Source: Granulosicoccus sp045106195 (lineage in GTDB: Bacteria > Pseudomonadota > Gammaproteobacteria > Granulosicoccales > Granulosicoccaceae). Taken from it: 64,000 bases of DNA. Each line of letters opens with the position of its first letter. Positions within the stretch are counted from its first letter, which is position 1. Positions 25,151-33,268 of the stretch are shown one piece after another. Below the pieces are notes generated by a model that was given only the letters and a program-made list of their open reading frames with translations, searched no databases and was not told the DNA's origin. The DNA lies in assembly GCA_045106195.1 (NCBI GenBank), contig JBGCEH010000034.1, positions 62,001 to 126,000 of the forward strand. Reading direction: 5' to 3'. The position numbers were made by a program, and so were the translations under genes.

Positions 25151-26257
25151 ATGAACATCGGCTCAAGGTTCCGCTATTCCATTATTGCTGCTGTACTCTT
25201 CTCGTTGGGGGCCTGCAGCTCGGTGGACACCAACGACCCGACGCCCGACAACAACACCAGTGCTGACAACCCCGGCGAACAAGATCCGGTAACCCCTGCC
25301 ACAGCAGGCATTGATGCTGAGCAGGATGATCAGCCTGACGCCGATCAGCAAAGCCCCATAGTGCCACCACCTGCACCCGGCACCATCGGCACCGACGGCC
25401 AGCAGCCACCGATCGGTGATGAACAGAGTCCTGCAGTAGAGCAAGACCCGCCCGCTGAGCAAGACCCACCCGCTGAGGAAAACCCACCCGCTGAGGAAAA
25501 CCCGCCGGCTGAGGAAGACCCACCCGCTGAGCAAGACCCGCCCGCTGAGGAAGACCCGCCCGTAGACGAGAACCCACCCGCTGAGCAAGACCCGCCGGTA
25601 GACGAGAATCCACCAGGGCCGATTGCACCGCCTACTCCACCGGGCGGCGCCAATACTGCTCCGTCAGGAGACACATTGCTTATTCCACCCGTTGACGAAG
25701 GCAGCGATCTGGACCGTCTCATACAAGGCATGACAATGCAGGTGTCGATCACCTTGCTCGATCTGAACAAGCGTATTTCGGAAGGTGTAGAACTAACAGA
25801 AGACGAAGATCAATGTCTTGGTTCCTATGAAGAAGGCCTGGGCCAGCCGCTAACGAGCATCGATTGCGGTGACACAAGGCTTTTCGTAGGCGGGCCTAAC
25901 GAGCGATTCATGATTGATCAGGCTGGCTTCTACGCGACTCCCGAGTGTCTCGATTCATTGTTTGACGGCAACAGCGATGGATGCGTGCTGCAGACCCTTT
26001 CGCTGGAAATACTGAGTATTTTCGATACCAGTAGCGGCGGTGCTCAACTGCGGTTTCCGGGTGCAGAGCTGGCCTATGCCGTGGGCGACACGTTTCTTCG
26101 AATCAAAAATGAAAGCCGTGCCTTAATGGGTGAGTTCTCCTGCACTATCGACCTTGAAACAGCAGCCGTGTCCAACGAAGGCAATGAAAACGCTGTGAGT
26201 TGCGACGACACCATCGAATCAATGGCTGATGAAATCGAAAAGGTGCTAGCGGAATAA
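25151..26257 (+). CDS. Lipoprotein with proline-rich hexapeptide repeats
   Basis: A 368-residue lipoprotein of unknown function. The ATG at 25151 puts a short charged start (MNIGSRFRY) before a hydrophobic segment and the lipobox SLGAC (Cys at residue 20). The frame is also open 38 codons upstream, but that part is hydrophobic and would give a second signal-like segment. After the Cys lies an acidic, Pro-rich spacer, including ten six-residue units of the EQDPPA/EENPPA/DENPPA kind (residues about 97-156). The C-terminal 200 residues form a compact domain with six or more Cys (DQCLGSYEE, SIDCGDTRLF, ATPECLDSLFDG, GCVLQTLSL, FSCTIDL, AVSCDD), compatible with disulphides in the periplasm or at the surface. 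No family was recognised. Confidence 0.75.
   Translation: MNIGSRFRYSIIAAVLFSLGACSSVDTNDPTPDNNTSADNPGEQDPVTPATAGIDAEQDDQPDADQQSPIVPPPAPGTIGTDGQQPPIGDEQSPAVEQDPPAEQDPPAEENPPAEENPPAEEDPPAEQDPPAEEDPPVDENPPAEQDPPVDENPPGPIAPPTPPGGANTAPSGDTLLIPPVDEGSDLDRLIQGMTMQVSITLLDLNKRISEGVELTEDEDQCLGSYEEGLGQPLTSIDCGDTRLFVGGPNERFMIDQAGFYATPECLDSLFDGNSDGCVLQTLSLEILSIFDTSSGGAQLRFPGAELAYAVGDTFLRIKNESRALMGEFSCTIDLETAAVSNEGNENAVSCDDTIESMADEIEKVLAE
25439..25618 (+). repeat. Ten 18-bp units coding the Pro-rich spacer
   Basis: Ten in-frame units of 18 bp code for [E/D][Q/E][D/N]PP[A/V/G]. Units differ at silent and at acidic/amide positions, so the array is old enough to have diverged but could still change in number by recombination. 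It forms an extended spacer between the lipid anchor and the C-terminal domain. Confidence 0.85.
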
Positions 26258-26579
26258 TAACTGGTTAATAAGAAAGTGCACTGCATACATGCAGTGCACT
26301 GATCTTGCTCACCAAGTGATCATGCGCATATTGCGCCATTTATTTGTCACTAATAAAAACTGCGCCACTTTTGACTTGGTACTTGCGTACCATAGGGTAA
26401 ACAGATTCAATGTCTGGCCACCGCCCTGATTCAACGTTAACCCAACGCAAGAAAACAATGGTGTCCGAGCAGCGAGCACCACAAACCTACTATATTATGC
26501 AATGCGATTCTCATAACGATGAATTACTGCGAGCGCAGTGATACGATGAAGATCAGATGGCTCACGAAAAGACAGCATC
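26258..26579. promoter_or_regulatory. Gap with a 26-bp perfect palindrome and a promoter-operator
   Basis: Two structures stand out in these 322 bp. First, AGTGCACTGCAT (26275-26286), AC, ATGCAGTGCACT (26289-26300) is a perfect 12-bp inverted repeat 17 bp after the lipoprotein stop, with no T-run behind it. Second, TTGACT (26371-26376) and TAGGGT (26393-26398) make a possible promoter with a 16-nt spacer, and that spacer is filled by the dyad TGGTAC-TTGC-GTACCA (26377-26392). A repressor there would block transcription towards the glycosyltransferase gene. No gene is supported in the gap. Confidence 0.5.
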
Positions 26580-27722
26580 ATGATTTGGGTTTTTTCTGTT
26601 GCATTCAGTTTTGTGCTTTATACCTACGCGGTTTTTCCCGTATTCCTGTACCTGCGTGCGATGGGCAAACCACTCCCGAAACCGCAGGCGACGTGTTCTG
26701 ACAGTCTGTTGCCGTCAGTCAGCATCGTAATCGCTGCGCACAATGAAAGAGCTTCACTACCAGCCAAACTGGTTTCACTGAAATCGCTTGACTACCCTGC
26801 AGAAAAAATCGAATGGGTCATCGTCTCGGATGGTTCAACCGATGGCACAGCGGAATTCCTGAACAGCGAATTTGCGGAGCACGCCAATCGCACCTGCATT
26901 CATTACGAGAAATCAATAGGCAAGTGTGGGGCGCTCAACATCGGTGTGGCAAAGGCGACAGGCGATGTTATCGTGTTTATGGATGCGCGGCAGATTATCT
27001 CCTCGAATGCTGTAAGAGTGCTTGTCCCCTACCTTGCCGATAAATCCATCGGTGCTGCAACCGGAGAACTCATTCTCTCTGAAGACAGCAGTCTGGACGC
27101 AGCAAACTTCGGATTGTACTGGCGCTACGAGAAATGGATAAGAGAAAACGAGACACGGCTGTTTTCGACAACCGGTGTTACCGGCGCACTGTATGCCATC
27201 CGGCGCGAAGATTTCCTGCCAAACCCTATCGGCACCCTGCTTGACGACTTTGAAACACCTATCAGCCTGCTCAAACAAGGCAAACGCACCTTGTATGTTC
27301 CGGGGGCCTATGCGTTTGACAAGACAAATGATGATCTGGATCTGGAATTCAGGCGCAAGGTCCGCACCCTTGCCGGTAACTGGCAATCGTTCATGAAAAA
27401 CCCATGGTTGTTCCTGCCGAATAAAAATCCTGTCTGGGCACAATTCCTGTCGCACAAACTGTTCAGGCTTCTCGTCCCGTTCGCAATGATCATCGCGCTG
27501 TTATCAGCGACTGCCGGTGCGCTTATGGGGGATTTGTTCTTGCAGTTAATGCTCGCTGCACAACTGGCGCTGTACGCGTTGGCAGGTGCAAGCTATGCTG
27601 GGATACCGGGAACCAGTAACAAACTGCTTAATTTTTTCAAGGTCTTTCTACAACTCAACGCAGCCGCACTCGTTGCCACGTGGCACTTTTTCGGCAGCAG
27701 TCGTGCAGTCAGCTGGCGCTGA
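26580..27722 (+). CDS. Membrane-bound family 2 glycosyltransferase
   Basis: A 380-residue processive-type GT2 enzyme. One N-terminal membrane segment (WVFSVAFSFVLYTYAVFPVFLYL) precedes the catalytic domain (about residues 47-285) with the nucleotide-sugar motifs SIVIAAHNE and VSDGSTDGT, the metal-binding region VFMDARQ (D-A-R in place of the usual D-x-D), the acceptor part GALYAIRR, the base-containing DDFETP, and RRKVRTLAGNWQ in the place of the QxxRW motif. Three or four C-terminal membrane segments follow. This layout is that of enzymes making or extending cell-surface polysaccharide. No partner genes for polymer export are adjacent. The ATG at 26580 is the natural start. Sugar and product are unknown. 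Confidence 0.85.
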   Translation: MIWVFSVAFSFVLYTYAVFPVFLYLRAMGKPLPKPQATCSDSLLPSVSIVIAAHNERASLPAKLVSLKSLDYPAEKIEWVIVSDGSTDGTAEFLNSEFAEHANRTCIHYEKSIGKCGALNIGVAKATGDVIVFMDARQIISSNAVRVLVPYLADKSIGAATGELILSEDSSLDAANFGLYWRYEKWIRENETRLFSTTGVTGALYAIRREDFLPNPIGTLLDDFETPISLLKQGKRTLYVPGAYAFDKTNDDLDLEFRRKVRTLAGNWQSFMKNPWLFLPNKNPVWAQFLSHKLFRLLVPFAMIIALLSATAGALMGDLFLQLMLAAQLALYALAGASYAGIPGTSNKLLNFFKVFLQLNAAALVATWHFFGSSRAVSWR

Positions 27723-27778
27723 AAAAACGCTTACCGCCCAGCTAGTCTGTACCTGACAATTGCTTGTCGAGTCTGCTG

Positions 27779-29272
27779 TCAGCGCAGGCCTTTTAGGTAA
27801 GAGGCCGCAACCTTCAGATGCGTACTGCGTTTTTCTTCGCTCATTTTTTCACCGTTGCGTACCATCATCGCCCAACGCGGATTACCCCTCAGCGCATCAC
27901 TGTTGCGGATAATCCAGCGCCAGAACAGCGCATCCCAGACCTCACTCCACTCACCTTTTTTGTAGTTGCTCATCTTCAGGACATAGTTCGATCCTGAAAA
28001 ATAGGGTTTAGTGGTAATGGCCCCACCATCGGCGTGTTGGCTCATGGCATAGACATTCGGCACCATGACCCAATCATAACTATCAATGAACATCTCCATA
28101 AACCACTTGTAGATATCGTCAGGGTCTATCTCGCACAAGAACATGAAACCGCCGAGGATCATTAAACGTTCAATGTGATGACAATAGCCGGTATCAAGTA
28201 TGCGATGAATGGCATCATCAATAGGGTCGATACCTGTTGTCCCATCGTAAAATGAATTGGGTAGTTTTCGTGTGTGCTTCCAGTGGTTGGTGGTACGCAT
28301 GGGCACCCCCAAATCATCGTAAGTTGCGCGCATGAACTCTCGCCAACCCAGAATCTGCCGAACAAACCCTTCCAGACTGTTCAAAGGCACATCCGATTGT
28401 TCAGCAATGCTTAACGCCTTGTCGATAACCTGAACGGGCGTCAGCAATCCGGTGTTGAGCATGGGAGTCAAGACGCTATGATGCAGCCAGTTATGGCCTG
28501 CAGCTATTGCATCCTCATAAGGCCCGAACTTAACGAAGCGCTCTTCAAGAAAGGTATCAAGCCATTTTTCGGCCAGAGTGTGCGTTGTGGGGTAGTACCA
28601 GTTGTCCAGAGAGCCCGGCGCACTCGGAAAATCAGATTCGACCGACTCGATAGCCTGCTTGACAGACGCGGTACGCTTTACCGTTGGCAACACCGGCAAC
28701 GATGCAATCTCGGCTTTGGGTAGCTTTTTCCGGTTGTCTTCATCAAAGCTCCATTGACCTCCAACAGGCTTCTTGCCGTCCATCATAATGTCCAGCCTAG
28801 TTCGTTGCCACTGGTAAAAATCAGCCATGAACCAGCGTTTGCGCTCACTGCGCCATTGACGGTTTGCCTCAGTCGTGTTGATGAAGCCCGGTGTATCCAG
28901 CTCCTTGATACCGAGCCCAGCCTTCTCGGCCGCAACCATCAGGCGCTTACGCAGAGTGAAATCGTTGAGTTCAGCAACGGTAATCGTATGATAGCCATCA
29001 TCGCTGGCTCGCTTGCACAAGGCTGCAAGACAACATTGCCCATCTTCGTAACGCACCACCTGGCATTCGTAATGCTTCTTCTCCAGCATAGAGGCATAGG
29101 CGTGCATGGTGGCCCGATGGTAGGCAAGCTTCTGCTTGTGAAAGCGCAGAGGGTATCGCTTGTCTCCAAAGAACAAGCTGTGTTCAATCAGTAGAACCTT
29201 TTTCGGCGACTCTCGTAGAACAGGGTGATCTGCGAACAACTGATTAGGAAAAACGAAGGCAATGTTATTCAT
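27779..29272 (-). CDS. Photolyase-related protein (DPRP / FeS-BCP family) lacking Fe-S ligands
   Basis: A 497-residue flavoprotein of the deoxyribodipyrimidine photolyase-related family, whose studied members are (6-4) photolyases with FAD, a lumazine-type antenna and a 4Fe-4S cluster. N-terminal Rossmann-like part: FVFPNQLFADHP, KKVLLIEHSLFF, KLAYHRATMHAY. FAD-binding C-terminal part: LGWREFMRATYD, GYCHHIERLMILGGFMFL, WVMVPNVYAMSQHADGG, TKPYFSGSNYVLKMSNY. The cluster Cys residues of the family, in a segment after KMS-DY (CxxC then C) and one before the HHIxRLM helix, are absent: here the sequence runs SNYKKGEWSEVWDALFW. The ATG at 29272 fits the family start; an ATG 105 bp earlier overlaps the divergent gene. 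Light-driven repair is likely but not certain. Confidence 0.85.
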   Translation of the reverse strand: MNNIAFVFPNQLFADHPVLRESPKKVLLIEHSLFFGDKRYPLRFHKQKLAYHRATMHAYASMLEKKHYECQVVRYEDGQCCLAALCKRASDDGYHTITVAELNDFTLRKRLMVAAEKAGLGIKELDTPGFINTTEANRQWRSERKRWFMADFYQWQRTRLDIMMDGKKPVGGQWSFDEDNRKKLPKAEIASLPVLPTVKRTASVKQAIESVESDFPSAPGSLDNWYYPTTHTLAEKWLDTFLEERFVKFGPYEDAIAAGHNWLHHSVLTPMLNTGLLTPVQVIDKALSIAEQSDVPLNSLEGFVRQILGWREFMRATYDDLGVPMRTTNHWKHTRKLPNSFYDGTTGIDPIDDAIHRILDTGYCHHIERLMILGGFMFLCEIDPDDIYKWFMEMFIDSYDWVMVPNVYAMSQHADGGAITTKPYFSGSNYVLKMSNYKKGEWSEVWDALFWRWIIRNSDALRGNPRWAMMVRNGEKMSEEKRSTHLKVAASYLKGLR

Positions 29273-29332
29273 GCTTGCTGATACGCACGGACGAGCCGTG
29301 CAGACCGACACTGCGGCCTCCTGTGGGATACC

Positions 29333-30430
29333 ATGAATACACCTGTGTTTGAACACTTCCTGTGCAGCCTCCAGCAAATTCAGGAACGGATCGACCAGAT
29401 CGACCCCTGGGCCTACGATAAGACGCGCAACTATCTCGATGGCGATGTCACCTGGCTAAGCCCATTTGTCACCCACGGTGTCATCAGCACCCGGCAAATC
29501 GCCGATCGCGTGCTTACTGGACACAAGGCCAAGTCCTGCTATCGACTCTTGTTCGAGCTTGGTTGGCGGGAGTTCTTTCACCGCACCTGGCAGTTGGCAG
29601 GCGATAAGATATTCGACGATATACGACACCCTCAAACAGCGGTGTGGAGCCGGGAACTACCTAATGTTCTGCTTAAGGCATCCACCGGCATTGAGGTCAT
29701 TGACGAATGCCTTGATATCCTGACCAGTCACGGGGTAATGCACAACCATGCCCGCATGTGGGTGGCGGGACTCAGCTGCAATATGGCGGGCACTTATTGG
29801 CAGGAGCCAGCGCGCTGGCTTCACTACCATTTGCTCGATGGAGACCTTGCCAGCAATACCCTTAGCTGGCAATGGATCGCCGGGACATTCAGTCATAAAA
29901 AATACGTAGCCAATCAAGATAATATAAATAAGTACAGTCGACGAAAGCAGAGCCAGAGCTGGCTGGATATACCCTACGAAGAGTTTGACCCATTCACGCC
30001 ACCATCACATTTGAAACCCCGCGGCACCGCTGACTACAGCCAGACAATACCGGGCATGCCAATCACTGATCTAAGCGGTAGTGTTGCGCTGCGAAGTATC
30101 TGGCAGCTGGATCCTGGCTGGCAGAGCGCCATGGAGCAACACATTGTGTTCATTGATACTGAGCTGGCCGAGCGATGGCCAATGAGCCCTTTGCGCTGGC
30201 AGTTTGTCGAACACTGGGCAAAGCACTGCCAGGCAACGATCTATCACGGAACAATCCACCAACTACGCTCTGCCTGCACAAAGGCATCACTCACACGGGC
30301 TGAGTACCCCGCTTGTAACGAATGGCCCGGCGATGTGGTCGAGCGTGAATGGCTTTATCCCATGCCAGAAAAATCGTTCAGCAGCTTTTCCCAATATTTC
30401 AAACAGGTTAAGCACCATGCAGGTCTCTAG
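29333..30430 (+). CDS. Photolyase-like FAD-domain protein without an N-terminal antenna domain
   Basis: A 365-residue protein that begins directly with the FAD-binding domain of photolyases/cryptochromes (about residues 10-215): LDGDVTWLSPFVTHGVISTR, FELGWREFFHRTWQ, GVMHNHARMWVAGL and TLSWQWIAGTFSHKKYVANQ followed by DNINKYS, which are FAD-contacting blocks of the superfamily. The usual N-terminal alpha/beta domain is missing. Instead about 130 residues follow the FAD domain, with an alpha/beta look (HIVFIDTEL, PMSPLRWQFVEHWAKH, ATIYHGTIHQL). Whether that tail is a moved or degenerate antenna domain is unknown. It is the first gene of a run with DUF2256 and a classical cryptochrome/photolyase, 60 bp from the divergent photolyase-related gene. 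Confidence 0.8.
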   Translation: MNTPVFEHFLCSLQQIQERIDQIDPWAYDKTRNYLDGDVTWLSPFVTHGVISTRQIADRVLTGHKAKSCYRLLFELGWREFFHRTWQLAGDKIFDDIRHPQTAVWSRELPNVLLKASTGIEVIDECLDILTSHGVMHNHARMWVAGLSCNMAGTYWQEPARWLHYHLLDGDLASNTLSWQWIAGTFSHKKYVANQDNINKYSRRKQSQSWLDIPYEEFDPFTPPSHLKPRGTADYSQTIPGMPITDLSGSVALRSIWQLDPGWQSAMEQHIVFIDTELAERWPMSPLRWQFVEHWAKHCQATIYHGTIHQLRSACTKASLTRAEYPACNEWPGDVVEREWLYPMPEKSFSSFSQYFKQVKHHAGL

Positions 30431-30596
30431 GAACCAGCCCGGATTGTTCATGAAATCAGCCCATACTGAAACAAAGATATGCCCAGTCTGCGAAAGAAGT
30501 TTCCAGAACCGTAAAAAATGGGCGTCAAGAGGACTGTGGCCGAGCATCAAGTACTGTTCAGAACGCTGCCGTAACGAGGCAGCTAAACGCAAGTGA
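30417..30596 (+). CDS. DUF2256 zinc-ribbon protein
   Basis: A very small protein (59 residues from the ATG at 30417, or 48 from the ATG at 30450). It has the DUF2256 signature: CPVCERSF, then NRKKW, and YCSERCRNEAAKRK at the end, giving a CxxC...CxxxC metal site. The start at 30417 overlaps the previous gene by 14 bp and has an AGG run 9-10 nt upstream; the later ATG has no close ribosome site. DUF2256 genes are known to sit beside cryptochrome/photolyase genes, as here, but their role is not established. A nucleic acid or cofactor-assembly role would fit the small zinc ribbon. Confidence 0.82.
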   Translation: MQVSRNQPGLFMKSAHTETKICPVCERSFQNRKKWASRGLWPSIKYCSERCRNEAAKRK

Positions 30597-30645
30597 TCCA
30601 TGGACCGATGATGAGCAACAATCGCAGTACCCGTAAACAGCGACA

Positions 30646-32250
30646 GTGAGTAAACGATTTCAACGCGGACTGTGGTGGGTTAAAAGAGACTTTCGCCTCG
30701 ATGACAATGATGCTCTGCGTGCGGCTATTGATCAGTGTGAGTACGTAAACGCTCTGTTTATCGTTGAGCCGTCACTGTGCAAGGCTCAGGAAACGTCGCT
30801 GTTTCATTACCGCGCCTGGCAGCAGGCCGCGGAGCACCTCGGCAGTCGTCTTCAAAAAGCCGGCGGCGTGCTGCATGTGATCTGTGGTGAGGCTGTTGAC
30901 GTGCTGGATACGCTGAAACGCACTACCGGCTTCGATGCACTGTTCAGTCATGAAGAGACCGGCTCCAATGTGACATTTACCAGAGACCTGGCGGTAAAGC
31001 GCTGGGCAGCCAGGAACCGCATTCACTGGCAGCAGGAACACCAGAATGGTGTTATCCGCGGACTGACAGACCGCGATAAACGGCAACCAGTCATTCGCGA
31101 AAGGCTCATGGGTACACCACCTTCCGCTGCCCCTGTATCCATTAACGGCTGGCCACTGGATACGGCGGCAGGCGAGCCTGCCAATACTGACAGCAAACAG
31201 TGGCCGGCGTTTGAAACATTGTCCGGGCGAGCATCTGATCCGCGTATAAGACTTACTGATACACAAACCATTACCGAGGAGCACGCATCCGACGTCTTGC
31301 ATGACTTCCTGAACTACCGTGGTATTGCCTATTCCGGTGGCATCTCTTCACCCAATACCGCTTTTGATGCAGGCTCACGATTATCTGCTCACCTGGCGTG
31401 GGGCACTATCAGTCTACGTAGAGTGTTTCATGCAACTCGGGAGCGTGAACGTGAACTCGCCAAGTCGTCGGCACCGGACGTCTGGCAGTGGCGCAAGAGT
31501 CTCAAAGCATTTCAATCGCGTCTGCATTGGCATGACCATTTCATTCAGCGTCTGGAATCTGCACCGTCGATGGAATTCGAAGCATTAAATCCTGCCTACA
31601 AGGACCTCGGCTATGGCGACAATCAGCAACTACTCGATGCATGGCAGAATGGGCAAACGGGCCTGCCATTGATTGATGCTAGTATGCGTTGCCTTGCGGC
31701 AACAGGCTTTCTGAATTTTCGCATGCGTGCCATGGTCGTCAGTACCGGCTGCTTCGGCATGGCACAGAGCTGGAAGTCGTTGTACTACCCATTGGCTCGC
31801 TTGTTTCTGGACTATGAACCGGGCATACACTTTTCGCAAATACAGATGCAGGCTGGCATAGTAGGAATCAACACACTGCGTGTGTATAGCCCACTAAAAC
31901 AATTACTGGACCAGGATCCACAAGCGATTTTTGTCAAACGTTGGATACCCGAGCTGCGCGAGTTCGACGCTACGGAAATAGCGCAATACAATCAACGCAT
32001 ACTGGGTGACTACCCGGAGCCGGCTACCGATTTCGATGCCAACACACGCATCATACGAGATCAGGTATACACCATCCGTAAAAGCCCTGAAGGCATCGAA
32101 GCCTCAGCTGTCGTGCTGGAAAAACACGGCTCGAGACTACCCGGTAATGATCGTAACGGACGTCGCCGTTCAACCGCTGGACGCAGTCAGAAAAAGGCTA
32201 CTACAAAACCGCTAAATGACTCGCAGATGAGGTTGGACTTCGATGACTAA
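30646..32250 (+). CDS. Cryptochrome / deoxyribodipyrimidine photolyase family protein
   Basis: Class I-type photolyase/cryptochrome of 534 residues, starting with GTG at 30646 (an in-frame stop lies 12 bp upstream, no ATG between). The alpha/beta antenna domain opens with LWWVKRDFRLDDNDALRAAI and ends near residue 130; the FAD domain runs from about 200 to 470 with LSAHLAWGTISLRRVFHAT, FQSRLHWHDHFIQRL, GQTGLPLIDASMRCLAATGF and FRMRAMVVSTGCF. The C-terminal 40 residues are basic and low in complexity (NGRRRSTAGRSQKKATTK), unlike most CPD photolyases, and could bind DNA. Whether it repairs DNA or signals blue light is unresolved. It ends 16 bp from convergent glk. Confidence 0.88.
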   Translation: MSKRFQRGLWWVKRDFRLDDNDALRAAIDQCEYVNALFIVEPSLCKAQETSLFHYRAWQQAAEHLGSRLQKAGGVLHVICGEAVDVLDTLKRTTGFDALFSHEETGSNVTFTRDLAVKRWAARNRIHWQQEHQNGVIRGLTDRDKRQPVIRERLMGTPPSAAPVSINGWPLDTAAGEPANTDSKQWPAFETLSGRASDPRIRLTDTQTITEEHASDVLHDFLNYRGIAYSGGISSPNTAFDAGSRLSAHLAWGTISLRRVFHATRERERELAKSSAPDVWQWRKSLKAFQSRLHWHDHFIQRLESAPSMEFEALNPAYKDLGYGDNQQLLDAWQNGQTGLPLIDASMRCLAATGFLNFRMRAMVVSTGCFGMAQSWKSLYYPLARLFLDYEPGIHFSQIQMQAGIVGINTLRVYSPLKQLLDQDPQAIFVKRWIPELREFDATEIAQYNQRILGDYPEPATDFDANTRIIRDQVYTIRKSPEGIEASAVVLEKHGSRLPGNDRNGRRRSTAGRSQKKATTKPLNDSQMRLDFDD

Positions 32251-32266
32251 GCACCACCGTTTGTAG

Positions 32267-33268
32267 TCAGTCCAGCAACTGTGCAGCGCCAATCAGTGCA
32301 GGGTATGGAGAGTGAATAACGTAGCTGGGAACGGTTTCCATATAAGCTTGCATACGGCCCTTGGCTTCGAAATCATGGCGAAACTGTGATTGAACAAAAA
32401 ATTCACCGAGCCTCGGAACAATTCCACCGCCAATATAAACACCACCCTCTGCCCCAATGGTCAGTACCAGATTACCTGCACACGAGCCCAGCAAGCTACA
32501 GAAGATTTGTAGCGCTTCCTCACAACTTTGGCGTTCAGCCTCACTGGCGTTGCAGGATGTGCCAGCATCGTGAAGATTTTCACGAGTCAGAAAGTCATGC
32601 ATACCACATTCGGTGACTTCTGCCGGTGAAAAATCGCGCTCTGGCAGACCATCCAGCTCACGCAATGCCTTCACGATATTGACAAGGCCCGGGCCTGACA
32701 GGAAACGTTCGGCGGATACGTGACGAAATTTCTCCATCAATTGACGATACACAGCGAATTCTCGTTGCGTTCTAACGCCAAGAGAGACGTGCCCCCCCTC
32801 GCCTTGCAACGCGTTCCAGTGCTCACCACAGGGCACCAGACCGGACACCCCCAGACCTGTTCCAGGGCCAATGATAGCTATGGCATGGCGCTCAACTGCC
32901 TCCCCCCCACCCACCTTGACAAGTTCTGCAGCAGGCAAGTGATTGACTGACAGGGCCAGCGCGGTGAAATCATTAACCACATGCAACCTTTCCAGTCCCA
33001 TGGACTTGCGTGTCTGTTCGATCGAAAATGACCAATGATTATTGGTTAGTTTGACAGCATCGCTTATTACCGGAGTGGCCACGGCAATGGCCGCCTCTTT
33101 TACTCTGTCGATATCCTGCTCAGCGAGATAGAAATTTATGGCATCTGAGATACTCGAAAAATCATCGGTACGCAATGTTCGAGGAGCCTGCGGACTACCC
33201 TCATCGTCAAGCAGCGCGAATCGCGCGTTGGTTCCACCGATGTCACCTACCAGTTGTGTATTGGCCAC
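32267..33268 (-). CDS. glk: Glucokinase
   Basis: ATP-dependent phosphorylation of glucose to glucose-6-phosphate; cytoplasmic. From a GTG start at 33268, with AGAGGCGA as ribosome site, the protein has 333 residues (E. coli Glk 321). The ATP motif VGDIGGTNARFAL is at residues 6-18; further blocks are VVNDFTALALSV (catalytic Asp), AIIGPGTGLGVSGL, GEGGHVSLG and VYIGGGIVPR. The frame remains open 47 codons upstream to an ATG, but that part is unlike Glk and was rejected. It is convergent with the cryptochrome gene; no sugar-catabolic neighbours are present. Confidence 0.93.
   Translation of the reverse strand: MANTQLVGDIGGTNARFALLDDEGSPQAPRTLRTDDFSSISDAINFYLAEQDIDRVKEAAIAVATPVISDAVKLTNNHWSFSIEQTRKSMGLERLHVVNDFTALALSVNHLPAAELVKVGGGEAVERHAIAIIGPGTGLGVSGLVPCGEHWNALQGEGGHVSLGVRTQREFAVYRQLMEKFRHVSAERFLSGPGLVNIVKALRELDGLPERDFSPAEVTECGMHDFLTRENLHDAGTSCNASEAERQSCEEALQIFCSLLGSCAGNLVLTIGAEGGVYIGGGIVPRLGEFFVQSQFRHDFEAKGRMQAYMETVPSYVIHSPYPALIGAAQLLD

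Noticed and set aside
25163..25770. Long frames opposite the Pro-rich repeat
   Set aside because: They are antisense readings of the 18-bp units; the plus-strand frame has a lipobox, good codon pattern and continues into a folded domain.
30204..30416. Longer N terminus for the DUF2256 protein
   Set aside because: This part is the alternate frame of the upstream FAD-domain gene; family members are only about 45-60 residues.
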